A stretch of 45,830 bases of DNA, taken from IMG/VR virus record IMGVR_UViG_3300030012_003178, positions 1 to 45,830 of that record. The stretch is one strand, 5' to 3'. The position numbers were made by a program, and so were the translations under genes. Below, in pieces: positions 16,065 to 28,000 of this stretch. The notes below the pieces were generated by a model, which was given only the letters and a program-made list of their open reading frames with translations, did not search any database and had not been told where the DNA came from. Positions within the stretch are counted from its first letter, which is position 1. Each line of letters opens with the position of its first letter. Source of the stretch: a virus.

Positions 16065-19000
16065 TCTTCACCTTGGAATGACCTTAAGGCAATACTTCTA
16101 AAGTTTTTAATTCTAGGTGGTTTTGCTTGATTAGTTGATGTCATTATAACTTTAATCATAAATCCATTAAACTGTGGAAGGTTATTTGCAGTAAATTTAT
16201 ACTCACTAAAAGAGTTAGTCTTGATATTTGGTTTTACGAATTTATCAGAAGAACCATCTATATTAAATGGAATATAGATTTGTCCATCATTTGAACTGTC
16301 ATTTCGGAATAATTTGAATAGTACTTTGATGTCTGCTTCTTCGTCTCTATGACCATCAAATTTAACAAATAATCCATTGGACGGGAATTCTAAATCAATT
16401 TTTTTAGTTTCATATACTCCATGATGAGGATCCAATCCTGAAATTCTAATTTGGTTATTAGTTTCAAAATTATCAACAGGTTGATCAACTAAATTACTAT
16501 GAAGAATAACATTTAATCTACTTAAATCAACGAATGGTGATATATCTTCATTATTAGTTTTCAATGTTAATTCAAGTGCAAAGGATCTTTCATTCCCCAA
16601 TAAATTAAATTCATTTACTTGAGATGCTATAATACGGGGGGTATCAAGTTCATTATTTTTATTGAGAGCAATATTTGTGAATCCCTCATCATTAAATGAT
16701 GGTTCAGAACCACTTATACTTGTTCCTGATGTTGTTTTAATTCTTCCACTAAGAGATGCACCTGTGGGAAGAATTGAAGTGACTTGTGGATTTACAATTT
16801 CAAACGGTACATTTTGAGATATTTTTAAATTTTTTCCACCACCTCTCATAGAGTTTCTAAAAGATTTATTAGTATCATCAAGTTTTATAAAGTAACTATC
16901 AAAAGTTTTTTCTCTAGGATCAATGTTATGTGTTTTATTAATTTTCAAAAGAGAAACTTCATTAAATTCATATGTTGACACTAAATCATTTTGTTTATGA
17001 TTTGATTTTAAACTAGAATCAATTCCTCTATCTTTAATAGTAACTTGTCTTGTTACATCATTAAAGGATTCGTAAGAAATGATTTCTTTACCAATTTTTA
17101 AATATCCAGTGTTCGCTGCACTTACTGGAGAACCTTCAAATGATGTTAATATTCCAATACTAGACACCACGAAATCAGTAGTATCATCATCTATGGCATC
17201 AGATAATAATACAGGTGATACATTACTTTGGAAATCTACAATTTCAACTTTATTTTGATTGGAATGCATTCCATGATTTTCATGATTAATTTTCAATGTA
17301 AATCCATCTTTAATTTGATCATTAGCTATAGATGTAGGTCCACTAACCGCTTCACTACTTCCACTAGAATTAAAATGTGTAAGAGCAATAGACTCTTGAA
17401 ATGGTCTAGTAACATTATCAAGAACAAGTAAATCCGTGGTTGAAACTACACCAACAACTGCTCTAACTGCACTACCGCTATTTCCAACAGAATTTGCAAT
17501 TATAACATCACCAGCAGCAAATCCATTTCCACCATCAGTTACAGTAATAACTCCAACTTGATTTGCAGAATTAATATGAACAGTTCCAGTTACAGTATTA
17601 CCAAATCCAGTGAGAGCAGTAAATGCAATTCCTGTAAATACACCCTCTGTTATCCCTATTCCAGAACCTGTAATTGAAGTTAATGAAGTCGCTCCAACAC
17701 CAATGTCAGCTAGGGGATGACCAGTAGCATATTTTTGAGCACCTGATGTCACAGGACCACCAATGGCAGACACTCTTCCAGTATCTGTAATACTACCATT
17801 TACTTGATCTATTCTATCTCCCAAAGTGAATTCTCTAGTTGTATTAGCAATTGATACAAGTTGTGTTTGAGAGAATGATTCAATTGGATTTTCTTTTAAT
17901 ATTTTACCTAAAGGTAAGTCTGTATTATGAAGTAGTATTGATCCTGATGAACTTGTTACAAATTTTGCTTTGTTTAATTTAAATTTTAAATCTTCATATT
18001 GACTCGGTGTCCATGTTGAGGCATTTTGTGATTTGAATAATGAACCTAATGTTGGTTGCTTATCATTTAATTTCTGAGTTAGTAAATCAACCTCTCCCAT
18101 TCTACTGATAAAGACGTTATACGCTGCAGTAGGTGCATATAATATCAAAGCATATTCATAGTCTGATTGCAAGTATACAGGAGATTTAAACTTGAATGTA
18201 GTCGCATCACTACCGTCAGTAGAAGTTTTTATTTCACCTGGATCTATATCAACTTCTCCAAATGGAACAATTGTTTTTGTAGGAGTTCCATTTTGCATAG
18301 TTCTGATAGAAATATTAAGTGGAATTGTATCATCTTTAGTTCTAACAAAAATTTCTCCACCTGTAATGAATATACCATCACTGGATACAATTGTACCATC
18401 TTCTAATTTTCTCTTTCTTGGAACAAAGAATGATTGTGCTAATGGATCACCATCATCAACTTCTTCTCTAGTTACAGTTACTATATCTTCAATAATATTT
18501 TCACTGATTCTAGTTACAGTTTGTTCACCAGTCTGAACTTTATCAACTTCAGCAGTTTTAAAGGAAAGAATTTGCTCTTGTGTTGTTTGACTAAATCCAG
18601 TAGCATTGTAAACTGTTTCTGCAGATACTTCTCCAGGTAATAGATTTAACTCATTTGTAGGACTAGAAGTTATTCTAATTGTGTTTGCACCAGTAGTAAA
18701 TTTATGGTTAGATGTAATCTTAGGATCTGGTATATGTAATGAAAATATAAGATTGCCACCTTCATCACTGATCAATTTAATGCTATCAACCTCTGCTTCA
18801 GCAGACCCATCAGAATTTACAAGATCCATTTTTGGTATAACATAACCAATTCTATCTGGTTTCACAAAATCTGCTAAATCAGAAGTATCCACATTTAAAG
18901 TAGTACTTGTACTTGAATATGCAGAGGTTAACGATGAATTATTATAAGGTTCGGTTGGGAATGTTGAAGTAGGAGAATTGAATGCTCCAAATTTATGATT

Positions 19001-22000
19001 TGCTTGTGCTACTCTAAATTTAATTTCTGGTTGTCCTAAAACTTGAACTGATTTAGATGACTCAACAATATCACCAGTAGCAAATGAACCTTTTACCATT
19101 GTGATTGGTAATAATTTAGGAATACAGAAACCTGTAAGATTCACGTTCTCCATGAAGACAAAATATCTCGTATTTGGTTTTAATTTTTTACCAATAACTT
19201 CTATGTTTCTTGATCTAACATTATACAACACATTAATATCAATTACCCTTTCTCCAAGGCTGAATTGTTCATTCTTCGCAGTTACTTCTAAACCAAATGT
19301 TTTTTCAATTCCTTTCTCTTCAATAGTTTGACGTATATCATGTGATGATGTAGTCACTATTTCATTACCAAAATCTTGAACATGAACTTGTTGATTGATA
19401 GCCTCTTCACCAACTACAGTTTCAACCCCTGTCCATGTTGTTTCCGAAGAGTTAAAAATACTTCTTGCCATTCCACCATTTTCACCAACACCGAATACAT
19501 CAGCAAGTCCATTATATATTGAATCAATTTGAACTATATCAGGAGTTTCTAAAGGAACTTCTTCAATCCAAAAATCTGTTGCTGGATTTAATTCAATAGA
19601 ACCAACATAAGTTGTAATTAAAAATGGGTTTACATTTTCAACTCTAGTTGCATCTGGTTGATTGATAAATTCAACTTCATCAAAACTCAATGTTAACACT
19701 GACCCATTCCGAGTGATATTAGGTGAAGCAAAATCATCTACTATTGAGTAATCTGCTGTAGTTGGAGATGATTTTGTGGATTTAGTTTCAAACCCTAATG
19801 ATGCATTTCTTTCTGTTGTTCTTGGTCTTAATTCTCCTCTTGATAAATCGATATCAAAATTAGAATCTCCAGTTAAATTATGCGATGCATGATTTCTAAA
19901 ATTATCAACAAAGAAACCAGATTTAAATTTATCTAACCCAGTATTTGGATCTTTTATTGCTAGATTATTAGTATCAGTTTCAAGTAAATTTAAAGTTGTA
20001 TATTCCTCAAGATTTTTTATTCTACCTTCAAGATTACCAATATCTTTCATGGTATATCTTTTATGTGGTATTAGTTTAACTTGTGAATTTAAAGTAGCAT
20101 TTATGGTGTATGGAGACATTGAAATTAATGCAACTTCAAACGCTTCATTATTTGGTAATGGTGCTTTTGGAAATTCTGATGGTTCTCCTTTCTTCAATTC
20201 AAATACACCATTTTTTGTTAAATATAATCTATCAATTCTACCAAGATAATAATTATAATCGAGTTTAACAGTTTTATTGGAAACTAATGTTTCTGAAGAA
20301 GTTCCAGTAAAAACTCTACTTAAGAATGAAAATGGTGATATATTAGCAGATTCTGCACTAGATCCACTATATGAAACAACTCTTGGTCTATAATCAATAA
20401 AATCAGTCGCTCTAGTTTCACCTATTGAAGGAATTTCTTTAGAGTAATTCAATCCATTGTAACTGTTTACTGTTTCAACTGTTCCACTTGATTCGTCATT
20501 TACATAATGATCAAATACAATTTGAATTTTTCTTGTTGGTGGATTAACATTTTTCTTTCTAACAATTCTACCATAATCAACAAATTCTAATCTTTGACCG
20601 TCATCAAGTTCATAATTTGAAATTAAATTTCTATCACCAATTATAATTGCACTAATTTGCCCAACAATACCCGAATCTTTTAATGTAATGTTTTCACCTA
20701 TTTCAAATACTTTATCGTTTTCGTATACAAATCTTAATTGCTGTCCTCCAGCAACGTTGAATACACGAGCGACTGCACCTGAATCATTTCCAACAAATTG
20801 TTCACCAACAACTACATTATTTGTAAATGTATCTGACTGAGAAGAGACAGTTATTGATGGAAGTTGTACATCACCAGCGTCATTTGATTCAAACACTGCC
20901 AACACTCTGTGTATGTCTGGAACATTTAATGAAATTTCTTCATCTTGAACTCTTGTTCCATATACCTTACTAAAAGTTAAACCATCGAGAAAGGTTGTTT
21001 CTGTGCTTCCTGCACCCGCACCTACAAACTTTGATTTATCAACAATTATACTATTGCATCTAGTAATTGTTTTATCTTTAGATGTAAGTTTATTTCTCTT
21101 TGCCAAGAAAGTTAACTTTGCTTTTGTATCAATTTTTGATAAACCATTTATTGTAAAAGTAGTTCTTGCAGCATTAAAAGATGTTTGTACATGTCTTATA
21201 ATTTCTCTAGGACCATCTTCCCATTCTAAAGTGTAATCTCTTTCTGTAAAAGGTTCAAATGTCAAATCATTATCACCAAGATCTGCTATATTAAACGTAA
21301 CATTTACTGAGTTCGTTGCTGGAAGATCAATTTGTTTTCTGACAAAATAATCACTTCTTAACAAATTAACAGAGGATATGTATTGATTTTTTATTGGTAA
21401 TTTATATCCAGGAAAATTACCTTCTCTTAACTGTGGAACTACAATCTTAGGACTATTTGGACTTGTATTTACCACTGTACCATTAGAAATTCCTTCAACC
21501 GATTCTGTTGCAAATAAAGTAATACTATCTTTTGCAACAGCATCAACTCTATTAAAGTGTGGTAAATCAGATGTTCCTGAACTAACATATGATATTATAT
21601 CTCCTATTTTAACAAGATTTCTAAAATCAGCAACACCACCACAAGTCATTGCAGCAGTTTGATTTAAACCAGAACCAGTTGGAGCAGCAACATTAAATTC
21701 ATCACCAAGATTAAATGCTCTAATTTCTCCACTTAATTCTGTGTTACCTTTAAATGTTGATAGACCCACCGTAGTGAAAACAGATTTAACATCAGAAAAT
21801 TCAAAATCTGTTGAAACACCTACATTAGTTCCAATATTAATACCATTTATTTCTAATGGTTCATTTACTTGAAAATTGCCTTTTGTATTATAAAGCATCA
21901 AATTTACATCATCAGATACTTCAGATTTCAAAAATCCTACAGATCCACTAAATTTACCTTTTACATAATCATTTGCATCAGCACTTATTTTTGAATCAAG

Positions 22001-23431
22001 TGTTATTTCAGTAAATGTTTGAATATCATATAATCTTAAATCATGTTTATCAGTTGCTACTCCAACATTAAATTTTTGATTAAAATCATATGCTCTTGCA
22101 TATCCAATAAGTTTAGAACCTGCTGGAATAGTTGATGCTGCTCCAACACCTTGTAATCTTCTGTCATATAAATCTACTCTATATGTGGAATCAAAACCAA
22201 TTGTAGGAGCACCACTAACAGATTCTAATGTTACAATATTTCCTACATTCACAGGTAAGAACTGTTGCTCCTTCTTACGGGTCGTTCTTGGTTTTAATGA
22301 GTCAATACCAGTCGTTCCTATTTTATCGATCTCATAACCCCGCACATACGCCTTTCCTGGTGAAACCTGAATTGTATATATTTCATCTGAGGGAGTATTA
22401 CCATTTTGAGTTATTTCATTTTCAAAGTACAAACCTCTATTTGATATTCTATCATTTAATGATTCACGAATATCTAGAGCAAATGGTTTTGTGTAATAAT
22501 CTCCTGATTCGTCAAATGTTCTTCTTGCTAACTCTCTTTCAAATATATTAAAGTCTGTTCTATCAACAAATTTTTCTAAAACACCATTTTTTACACGAAT
22601 TAATTCAATAAAGTTTTGATCACTAGTATCCTTTAAATCTTTTTTAATTAATGTTGTTGATATTTTAAATCTATCAGCACCAGGTGCAGATTCATTTGCA
22701 AATCCCTTTGCATTATCAAATAAATCAGAGTTTGCTTTTGATGCACTAACTATTTCCTCTTGTATAGATAAACCAACTTTATATGAAGGAGAATTTGTAT
22801 ATTGATCTAAAATTACAGTTGATTTTAGAACATTTACAAAATAACCACGAATGAAATACACTCCGTCAGAAACTGACGCAGAAGAACCAGTGGCAGTAGA
22901 ATTTGTATCTATACATTTAGCAAAAGTTGAATTTGCCTCAATGTTTGATATTGAAAAATTAATATCTGAAAGAGTAATTAAATTTTCACCATCTGCAAAT
23001 TTATTTTGTACTCCATCAGTTCCATTTGAAAGATATTTTACATATAATGTATCAACATCATCTATAGATTCAGTTTCTGTTAATCTATCGACAACTACAG
23101 CAGTTACACCAGAAGTTTCCCCTTTTATTTTAATTCCACCATCTGCTAATACCTTTGTGTATTCTTTTACTGGTATATTTAAAAAGAATGGATCTAATTT
23201 CACTGCAAAATAAGAATTATCAAATGATACTCCACCAGGTATCACCATAGATCCTTCTTTAAAGAAATATTGACCAAATTTTTCTATTTGATTTTGAAGA
23301 ATTGATTGTAACGTAGTTAATTCTCTAGATTGAACAGGGAATCCAGGTTTAAACAGTACTTTTTTATAATTTTTACTTTCGGAAAAATCATCAAAGTATG
23401 GGGAAACGTTTAAGTTAGTGTTTTGTGTCAT
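16061..23431 (-). CDS. Giant DUF4815-type virion structural protein, baseplate/tail pin-like
   Basis: This 2,456-aa protein begins with a strong marine-phage signature: LNVSPYFDDFSESKNYKKVL, then FKPGFPVQSRELTTLQSILQ and GQYFFKEGSMVIPGG (residues 7-65). I recognise this as the domain called DUF4815, found in baseplate and adsorption proteins. A later module near 1660-1800 (DPLAQSFFVPRKRKLEDG, then YEYALILYAPTAAYNVFISR) looks like a carbohydrate-binding-type beta domain that recurs in this family. One GG-x-GY repeat lies near 1967. It follows gp8 by 4 bases, in the place of T4 genes 9-10, so a tail-pin or fibre-connector role is likely. The large beta-rich central region probably reaches outward. 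No frame break is seen across 7.4 kb. Confidence 0.88.
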   Translation of the reverse strand: MTQNTNLNVSPYFDDFSESKNYKKVLFKPGFPVQSRELTTLQSILQNQIEKFGQYFFKEGSMVIPGGVSFDNSYFAVKLDPFFLNIPVKEYTKVLADGGIKIKGETSGVTAVVVDRLTETESIDDVDTLYVKYLSNGTDGVQNKFADGENLITLSDINFSISNIEANSTFAKCIDTNSTATGSSASVSDGVYFIRGYFVNVLKSTVILDQYTNSPSYKVGLSIQEEIVSASKANSDLFDNAKGFANESAPGADRFKISTTLIKKDLKDTSDQNFIELIRVKNGVLEKFVDRTDFNIFERELARRTFDESGDYYTKPFALDIRESLNDRISNRGLYFENEITQNGNTPSDEIYTIQVSPGKAYVRGYEIDKIGTTGIDSLKPRTTRKKEQQFLPVNVGNIVTLESVSGAPTIGFDSTYRVDLYDRRLQGVGAASTIPAGSKLIGYARAYDFNQKFNVGVATDKHDLRLYDIQTFTEITLDSKISADANDYVKGKFSGSVGFLKSEVSDDVNLMLYNTKGNFQVNEPLEINGINIGTNVGVSTDFEFSDVKSVFTTVGLSTFKGNTELSGEIRAFNLGDEFNVAAPTGSGLNQTAAMTCGGVADFRNLVKIGDIISYVSSGTSDLPHFNRVDAVAKDSITLFATESVEGISNGTVVNTSPNSPKIVVPQLREGNFPGYKLPIKNQYISSVNLLRSDYFVRKQIDLPATNSVNVTFNIADLGDNDLTFEPFTERDYTLEWEDGPREIIRHVQTSFNAARTTFTINGLSKIDTKAKLTFLAKRNKLTSKDKTITRCNSIIVDKSKFVGAGAGSTETTFLDGLTFSKVYGTRVQDEEISLNVPDIHRVLAVFESNDAGDVQLPSITVSSQSDTFTNNVVVGEQFVGNDSGAVARVFNVAGGQQLRFVYENDKVFEIGENITLKDSGIVGQISAIIIGDRNLISNYELDDGQRLEFVDYGRIVRKKNVNPPTRKIQIVFDHYVNDESSGTVETVNSYNGLNYSKEIPSIGETRATDFIDYRPRVVSYSGSSAESANISPFSFLSRVFTGTSSETLVSNKTVKLDYNYYLGRIDRLYLTKNGVFELKKGEPSEFPKAPLPNNEAFEVALISMSPYTINATLNSQVKLIPHKRYTMKDIGNLEGRIKNLEEYTTLNLLETDTNNLAIKDPNTGLDKFKSGFFVDNFRNHASHNLTGDSNFDIDLSRGELRPRTTERNASLGFETKSTKSSPTTADYSIVDDFASPNITRNGSVLTLSFDEVEFINQPDATRVENVNPFLITTYVGSIELNPATDFWIEEVPLETPDIVQIDSIYNGLADVFGVGENGGMARSIFNSSETTWTGVETVVGEEAINQQVHVQDFGNEIVTTSSHDIRQTIEEKGIEKTFGLEVTAKNEQFSLGERVIDINVLYNVRSRNIEVIGKKLKPNTRYFVFMENVNLTGFCIPKLLPITMVKGSFATGDIVESSKSVQVLGQPEIKFRVAQANHKFGAFNSPTSTFPTEPYNNSSLTSAYSSTSTTLNVDTSDLADFVKPDRIGYVIPKMDLVNSDGSAEAEVDSIKLISDEGGNLIFSLHIPDPKITSNHKFTTGANTIRITSSPTNELNLLPGEVSAETVYNATGFSQTTQEQILSFKTAEVDKVQTGEQTVTRISENIIEDIVTVTREEVDDGDPLAQSFFVPRKRKLEDGTIVSSDGIFITGGEIFVRTKDDTIPLNISIRTMQNGTPTKTIVPFGEVDIDPGEIKTSTDGSDATTFKFKSPVYLQSDYEYALILYAPTAAYNVFISRMGEVDLLTQKLNDKQPTLGSLFKSQNASTWTPSQYEDLKFKLNKAKFVTSSSGSILLHNTDLPLGKILKENPIESFSQTQLVSIANTTREFTLGDRIDQVNGSITDTGRVSAIGGPVTSGAQKYATGHPLADIGVGATSLTSITGSGIGITEGVFTGIAFTALTGFGNTVTGTVHINSANQVGVITVTDGGNGFAAGDVIIANSVGNSGSAVRAVVGVVSTTDLLVLDNVTRPFQESIALTHFNSSGSSEAVSGPTSIANDQIKDGFTLKINHENHGMHSNQNKVEIVDFQSNVSPVLLSDAIDDDTTDFVVSSIGILTSFEGSPVSAANTGYLKIGKEIISYESFNDVTRQVTIKDRGIDSSLKSNHKQNDLVSTYEFNEVSLLKINKTHNIDPREKTFDSYFIKLDDTNKSFRNSMRGGGKNLKISQNVPFEIVNPQVTSILPTGASLSGRIKTTSGTSISGSEPSFNDEGFTNIALNKNNELDTPRIIASQVNEFNLLGNERSFALELTLKTNNEDISPFVDLSRLNVILHSNLVDQPVDNFETNNQIRISGLDPHHGVYETKKIDLEFPSNGLFVKFDGHRDEEADIKVLFKLFRNDSSNDGQIYIPFNIDGSSDKFVKPNIKTNSFSEYKFTANNLPQFNGFMIKVIMTSTNQAKPPRIKNFRSIALRSFQGEE

Positions 23432-23435
23432 TTCT

Positions 23436-25031
23436 TTAGAATTCTACTACGATTTTTACTTCTTCTTTTTGAGAGGATGACCTAGTTATAGGTGCTCTAT
23501 TATCAATGTAAATAATTTCTCCTGAATGCCTGTTAAAATCAGGAGGTGCTATACCTTTATCAAAGGTTTGCCCAAGTTCTATAATTTTGTCACCAGTGTT
23601 GATAGTATTATCATTAAAATTTTCATCTACTTTTAATTCTGGTCCTGAAATGTCACTACATTTTATGTTTCCAGAACCTCCTCCACTAGTAAAATCAAAT
23701 AATCTATTACCTGCAGCACTATCACCAGTCAAACCTACAGGTTGGTAATACCTCAAAACACCAGTATCTCTATTCCATGATGCAACATAACCAACAGCAG
23801 TTGAACCGATACCAACTTGCTGTTTAATTATTTTATTAACTGGGTATGTAGTATTACTGGTGGTTGTTGCTGAACCAGTAACGGTTAACTTTAATGCACC
23901 AAGAGCAGTTGCAGTGGAAGTATCAAGTGGTTCTGCTTGACTTTTATTTTGAATGGGGTTTTTAATTAAACCAATACGAGAAAAATCAACTCCTTGAACA
24001 AAATCAGGATCTGTATCATACTTAGAGTAAACCATCACCCTATTTCCACCAAGTTCTCTATAGATATCAGCACCATGACCACCTTGTGGTGGTATGATAA
24101 CTTCAAAAGTTGCTCCCTGTCCAGCACCAAGAGTGGTTACATTACTATTATCAAAAAGAATTAATGCTTTTGTATATCCAGTTCCACCATTTGTTACTGT
24201 AACTGAATTAACTATACCACCTTGTATTGACACTGCAGCAAAACCTCCAGTGCCATCGCCTAAGATAGGAACTCCAGTAACAGTTCCTGTAGAAGTTGCA
24301 GGTTCTCCTGTGGTTGGATCTGCAGCAATTGAATAACCAGATCCTCTAGCAGTAATTATAACTTGTTCAATTTTTCCTTTTACCGCAGCATTTTTAATTG
24401 TTAAACTTGAGGTATCCCCCCATTTTTCAGGAAGAGGTACATATTGATCAGTTACAAATTTTACAACATCTGAAGGAGATATGGTGAAAAGATACTTCCA
24501 AACATATCCATCAGACCCTGTACCTACTTTTTGAGGAGATACATCAACAAAGTTGGGTTCTACTAAAGATTTTTGACCATTCGGAAATTCTGGGTTTGCA
24601 CCGTTATTTAAACAAGCATATACTTTAAATTCAGAATTTACTACAAAGAATCTTGATCCATATAATGTTGTAGCAGAAGATTGTGGAGATTTATTATCTA
24701 AATCATAATTATTTCTATACATATCATAAGTTATACCCAATTCCCAATTATATCTTCTCACAACTCTTCTAACATCAGTGGCAGAAACTCTTTTTAGAAA
24801 AAGCATACTACCATGATATAAATTTTCTTCTTTAAAAGAATCTTTAGGTGATGGAGTTCCTCCAACATCCCCCCATGTGTCATCTCCATAATCAACAATA
24901 TCGTCGTTTTTTGGATTTGGATGACCTAAAAATGTGTAGTAATAATTTGTAGTAGTACCAATTCCAGTGAAACTTTTTGCAAAGGTTTCAGCATTTAATA
25001 TTCTAAATTGGTCAGTGATTATGGCTGGCAT
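23436..25031 (-). CDS. 8: Baseplate wedge protein gp8
   Basis: The 531-aa protein is larger than T4 gp8 (334 aa). Family features are the N-terminus ITDQFRILNAETFAKSF, the segment YYTFLGHPNPKNDD, LFLKRVSATDVRRVVRRYNW and VWKYLFTISPSDVVKFVTDQ (about 180-200). C-terminal FNRHSGEIIYIDNRAPITRS closes with KVVVEF-type residues (KIVVEF). An insert of about 150 residues after 220 carries two GG-x-GY repeats (ARGSGYS, NGGTGYT) and explains the extra size. In T4, dimeric gp8 lies in the outer wedge and contacts gp6, gp7 and gp10. A late promoter is 18 bases upstream. Confidence 0.92.
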   Translation of the reverse strand: MPAIITDQFRILNAETFAKSFTGIGTTTNYYYTFLGHPNPKNDDIVDYGDDTWGDVGGTPSPKDSFKEENLYHGSMLFLKRVSATDVRRVVRRYNWELGITYDMYRNNYDLDNKSPQSSATTLYGSRFFVVNSEFKVYACLNNGANPEFPNGQKSLVEPNFVDVSPQKVGTGSDGYVWKYLFTISPSDVVKFVTDQYVPLPEKWGDTSSLTIKNAAVKGKIEQVIITARGSGYSIAADPTTGEPATSTGTVTGVPILGDGTGGFAAVSIQGGIVNSVTVTNGGTGYTKALILFDNSNVTTLGAGQGATFEVIIPPQGGHGADIYRELGGNRVMVYSKYDTDPDFVQGVDFSRIGLIKNPIQNKSQAEPLDTSTATALGALKLTVTGSATTTSNTTYPVNKIIKQQVGIGSTAVGYVASWNRDTGVLRYYQPVGLTGDSAAGNRLFDFTSGGGSGNIKCSDISGPELKVDENFNDNTINTGDKIIELGQTFDKGIAPPDFNRHSGEIIYIDNRAPITRSSSQKEEVKIVVEF

Positions 25032-25048
25032 TGCTATTGTTTTTTGAT

Positions 25049-25056
25049 TATTTATA
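25049..25056 (-). promoter_or_regulatory. T4-type late promoter before gp8
   Basis: The minus strand reads TATAAATA, a perfect late element, in the 59-base gap after the giant gp7-like gene, 18 bases from the gp8 start. The leader is short but sufficient for late transcription. Confidence 0.68.
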
Positions 25057-25090
25057 CCATAATGAAGAATGTTTATTAAATAAGAACTTT

Positions 25091-28000
25091 TTAGGAATAT
25101 TCAGTTCTTAATCTGACTATTCTAGATACCTGTGCGGATGTATCTATTCCAACTGTTCCTTGCTGATTAAAAAATTCAAAAGCATGAGAATTGGGTGTTC
25201 TTGAAACATCTATTGATCCCCAACTGTAATTACCTTTTGAGGTAACATGATCAACTGTGCTGGTGTTTATTCCAGTAACACTGTTCACGTTAGAAAATAC
25301 ACGAAGAATGCTAGATCCAATTGAAACATGATGATGAGCATAAAACACATTATCTATAAAGGCAGTTCCAATCGCTACTGTCGTTCCTGCAGTTGCACCT
25401 ATACTTGTAACACCAGTTCCTACAATTGAATCTTTAATTACGAAGAAATCACCAGTTTGGATTCCAGATCTACCTTTACCAGGATCACCTATAATATTAG
25501 CATCTGGTTTTAAATCAAATATAATACATTTTTTCGATGCCATATTTAAACCAGTGTTACTTACTGCAACACCGACAATCTGTCCGAAATCACCATTAAA
25601 AGTAACATTTTTAATTTCTTCAACATCTGCTTCTTCTGGTTCTATTATCACTAGTGGTGGATTAGATGCTTGATATCCACCTCCAGCATTATTAACAGTA
25701 ATTGATGTAATTATTCCAGAAGTAATAGATGCTGTTGCTGTTGCTGTTACACCAGATCCAATTAAAGTTTGCACACCGTTACCGTCTGCATCAAACGGTG
25801 CTATTGAAGAGATTGCAACTACTACATGCCTTGTACCATCAGGTAAGGTGCTGCTGGAGGGCATGGCATGTGTAGTATCTGGAAATGTAATAGGAGGTTC
25901 TTGTATTGAAACTTTAGGTGCAGACTTATATCCTGATCCACCATCTGATATTGTAATACCACTTATAGTTCCATCTGTAGCGACAATAGCAGTTGCAATT
26001 CCAAGTGTTGGTCGGTTAGAGGAAACTATTTTAATGCTATTTCTACTTTGGGATACTTGATCATCAATTTTTTGGAACGCTGGATAAGTGTTTGCAACAT
26101 AGATCTTTGTGTCGTTTGCAGCGACTGATTGTATGATATTAGTACATGGATAAAATTGGGGTTCTAAGTAATTTCTAGTCTTATGAATTTTTGCACCATC
26201 AATAATTACATCTTCCGTTTGTTTTTTCCAATCAACTGGTCGTTTAATTGTGCTATCAGTAGATATACCGACACCAGAATAAGTTTGAGTTTCAACTGTG
26301 TCTGCAGAGATTAATTGGTATATAATTCTTGGATCTTGACCTGTTGTGGTTTGGGATTTTTGTAGTTGTAATATATCGCCTGGTTTTACAGATTGCTCTA
26401 CATCTACTTGAATAAAATCAGAATCAGATCCTGTATAGAAATAAACTTGACATTTACTACCAGATTTAGGTGCTTCTAGGAATTGAAGTCTTGTACCACC
26501 TTTAAATACATAATCAATATTTGGTCTTTGAAGGACATCATTTACAAATATAAACAAATTATTAGCAAGTGTAATACCAGAACCATCTTGTGCAACTATA
26601 CTGTAAAATTCTTTTCCTGTATCTAATGTTCTTGTAAATAAGAATGTTTTTCTAAATCCATTAAATAAATTGCTAAAATCATCTAATTTTATTAATTGTC
26701 CAAATGTCCAACCAGAAAACTTATCTTGGAATTTACTATTTACTGTAACTGTGAATGGTAAAGTTGAAACACCTGGATTATACTTCAATTGATCTAAAGT
26801 TAAAACATCTCCAATGGTGTAACCAATTCCACGTTCAGTCATATCAAATGATATGACACTTCCACCAGTTCCTACTACAACATCAATCGCTGCACCAGAT
26901 CCTGTTCCTCCAGATAATGCTAGATTCTTATATGGTTTTGGTGAATCGATAATAATTCTAAGATTGCCATCAGTTGCGGTGTAACCAGTTCCAGCATTTG
27001 TTATTGTTAGTGCTGTTACAATTCCTGAAGTTATTGATGCAGTTACTGCTGCACCAGATCCAATTGTTGATGCGATTGAAACTCTAGGTGCTTCAAGATA
27101 TCCTCCACCACCAGTTACAATACCAACTGCAGATATTGTTCCTATTCCAGAAACTGTTAGATTTGCTGTTGCTGCATACGGTGTTTGGAATCCACTACCA
27201 ATGCCAACATCAAATTCTCCTATTCTACCACCTCTAGGTGTGCTATTGTTATTAGCAGGAACACTGTTTCCAAAACGATCAAAGGCACCTGTAAATACTA
27301 TAGTCTGTCCTACTCCAGTTATGTTATAATCTGATCTAACAGCAGATCCAACATCTTTGTAAAAAGGTTTTTGGAAAATATTATTGATTAAAATTGCACC
27401 AAATGATGTATTAATTCCCTGAATACCTGTAACGGTAGATCCGTAACTAGTAAGATTAAATGTTCTTCCAATACCATTAAAACTTTCCGAAATATCATCT
27501 ATTACAAAATTATTGTCATAATTTAATCTATATAATGCTCTACCACTAAATGATGATCTGGTAGTAAGAGTTCCAACTCCAACTGGACCATATGGTGCAT
27601 CAGAAAAATGAATAAGACCTTTTTCTATCCTATAATCACCAGAAATAGCAGTAACTGCGGAACCAACTGTATGTGCAGCAGGAACTGTTCCCATTACACC
27701 TCTAGTTACAGTTAATGAATTTGTTGCTCCTATTGCAACTAAATTTATTTTTATAATTTCATCATTTATTTTAATTAAATCCTTACCTGAAAGATTAGAT
27801 ACATCATGTAATAATATTGTATCTGTACTCGCATTAATCTGAGAAGATAATGTGAGAGGTAATATTTTTCTAGCAAGAGGACTTTGAATTACATTGTCCA
27901 CAGTAATAAAACTTCTATTTGTCGCTACGTCTGTATGAACTTCTAACGTATGAGTAATTCCAACTCCAGTTAAATTAGTAAATGTAACTGCAATTCCTGC

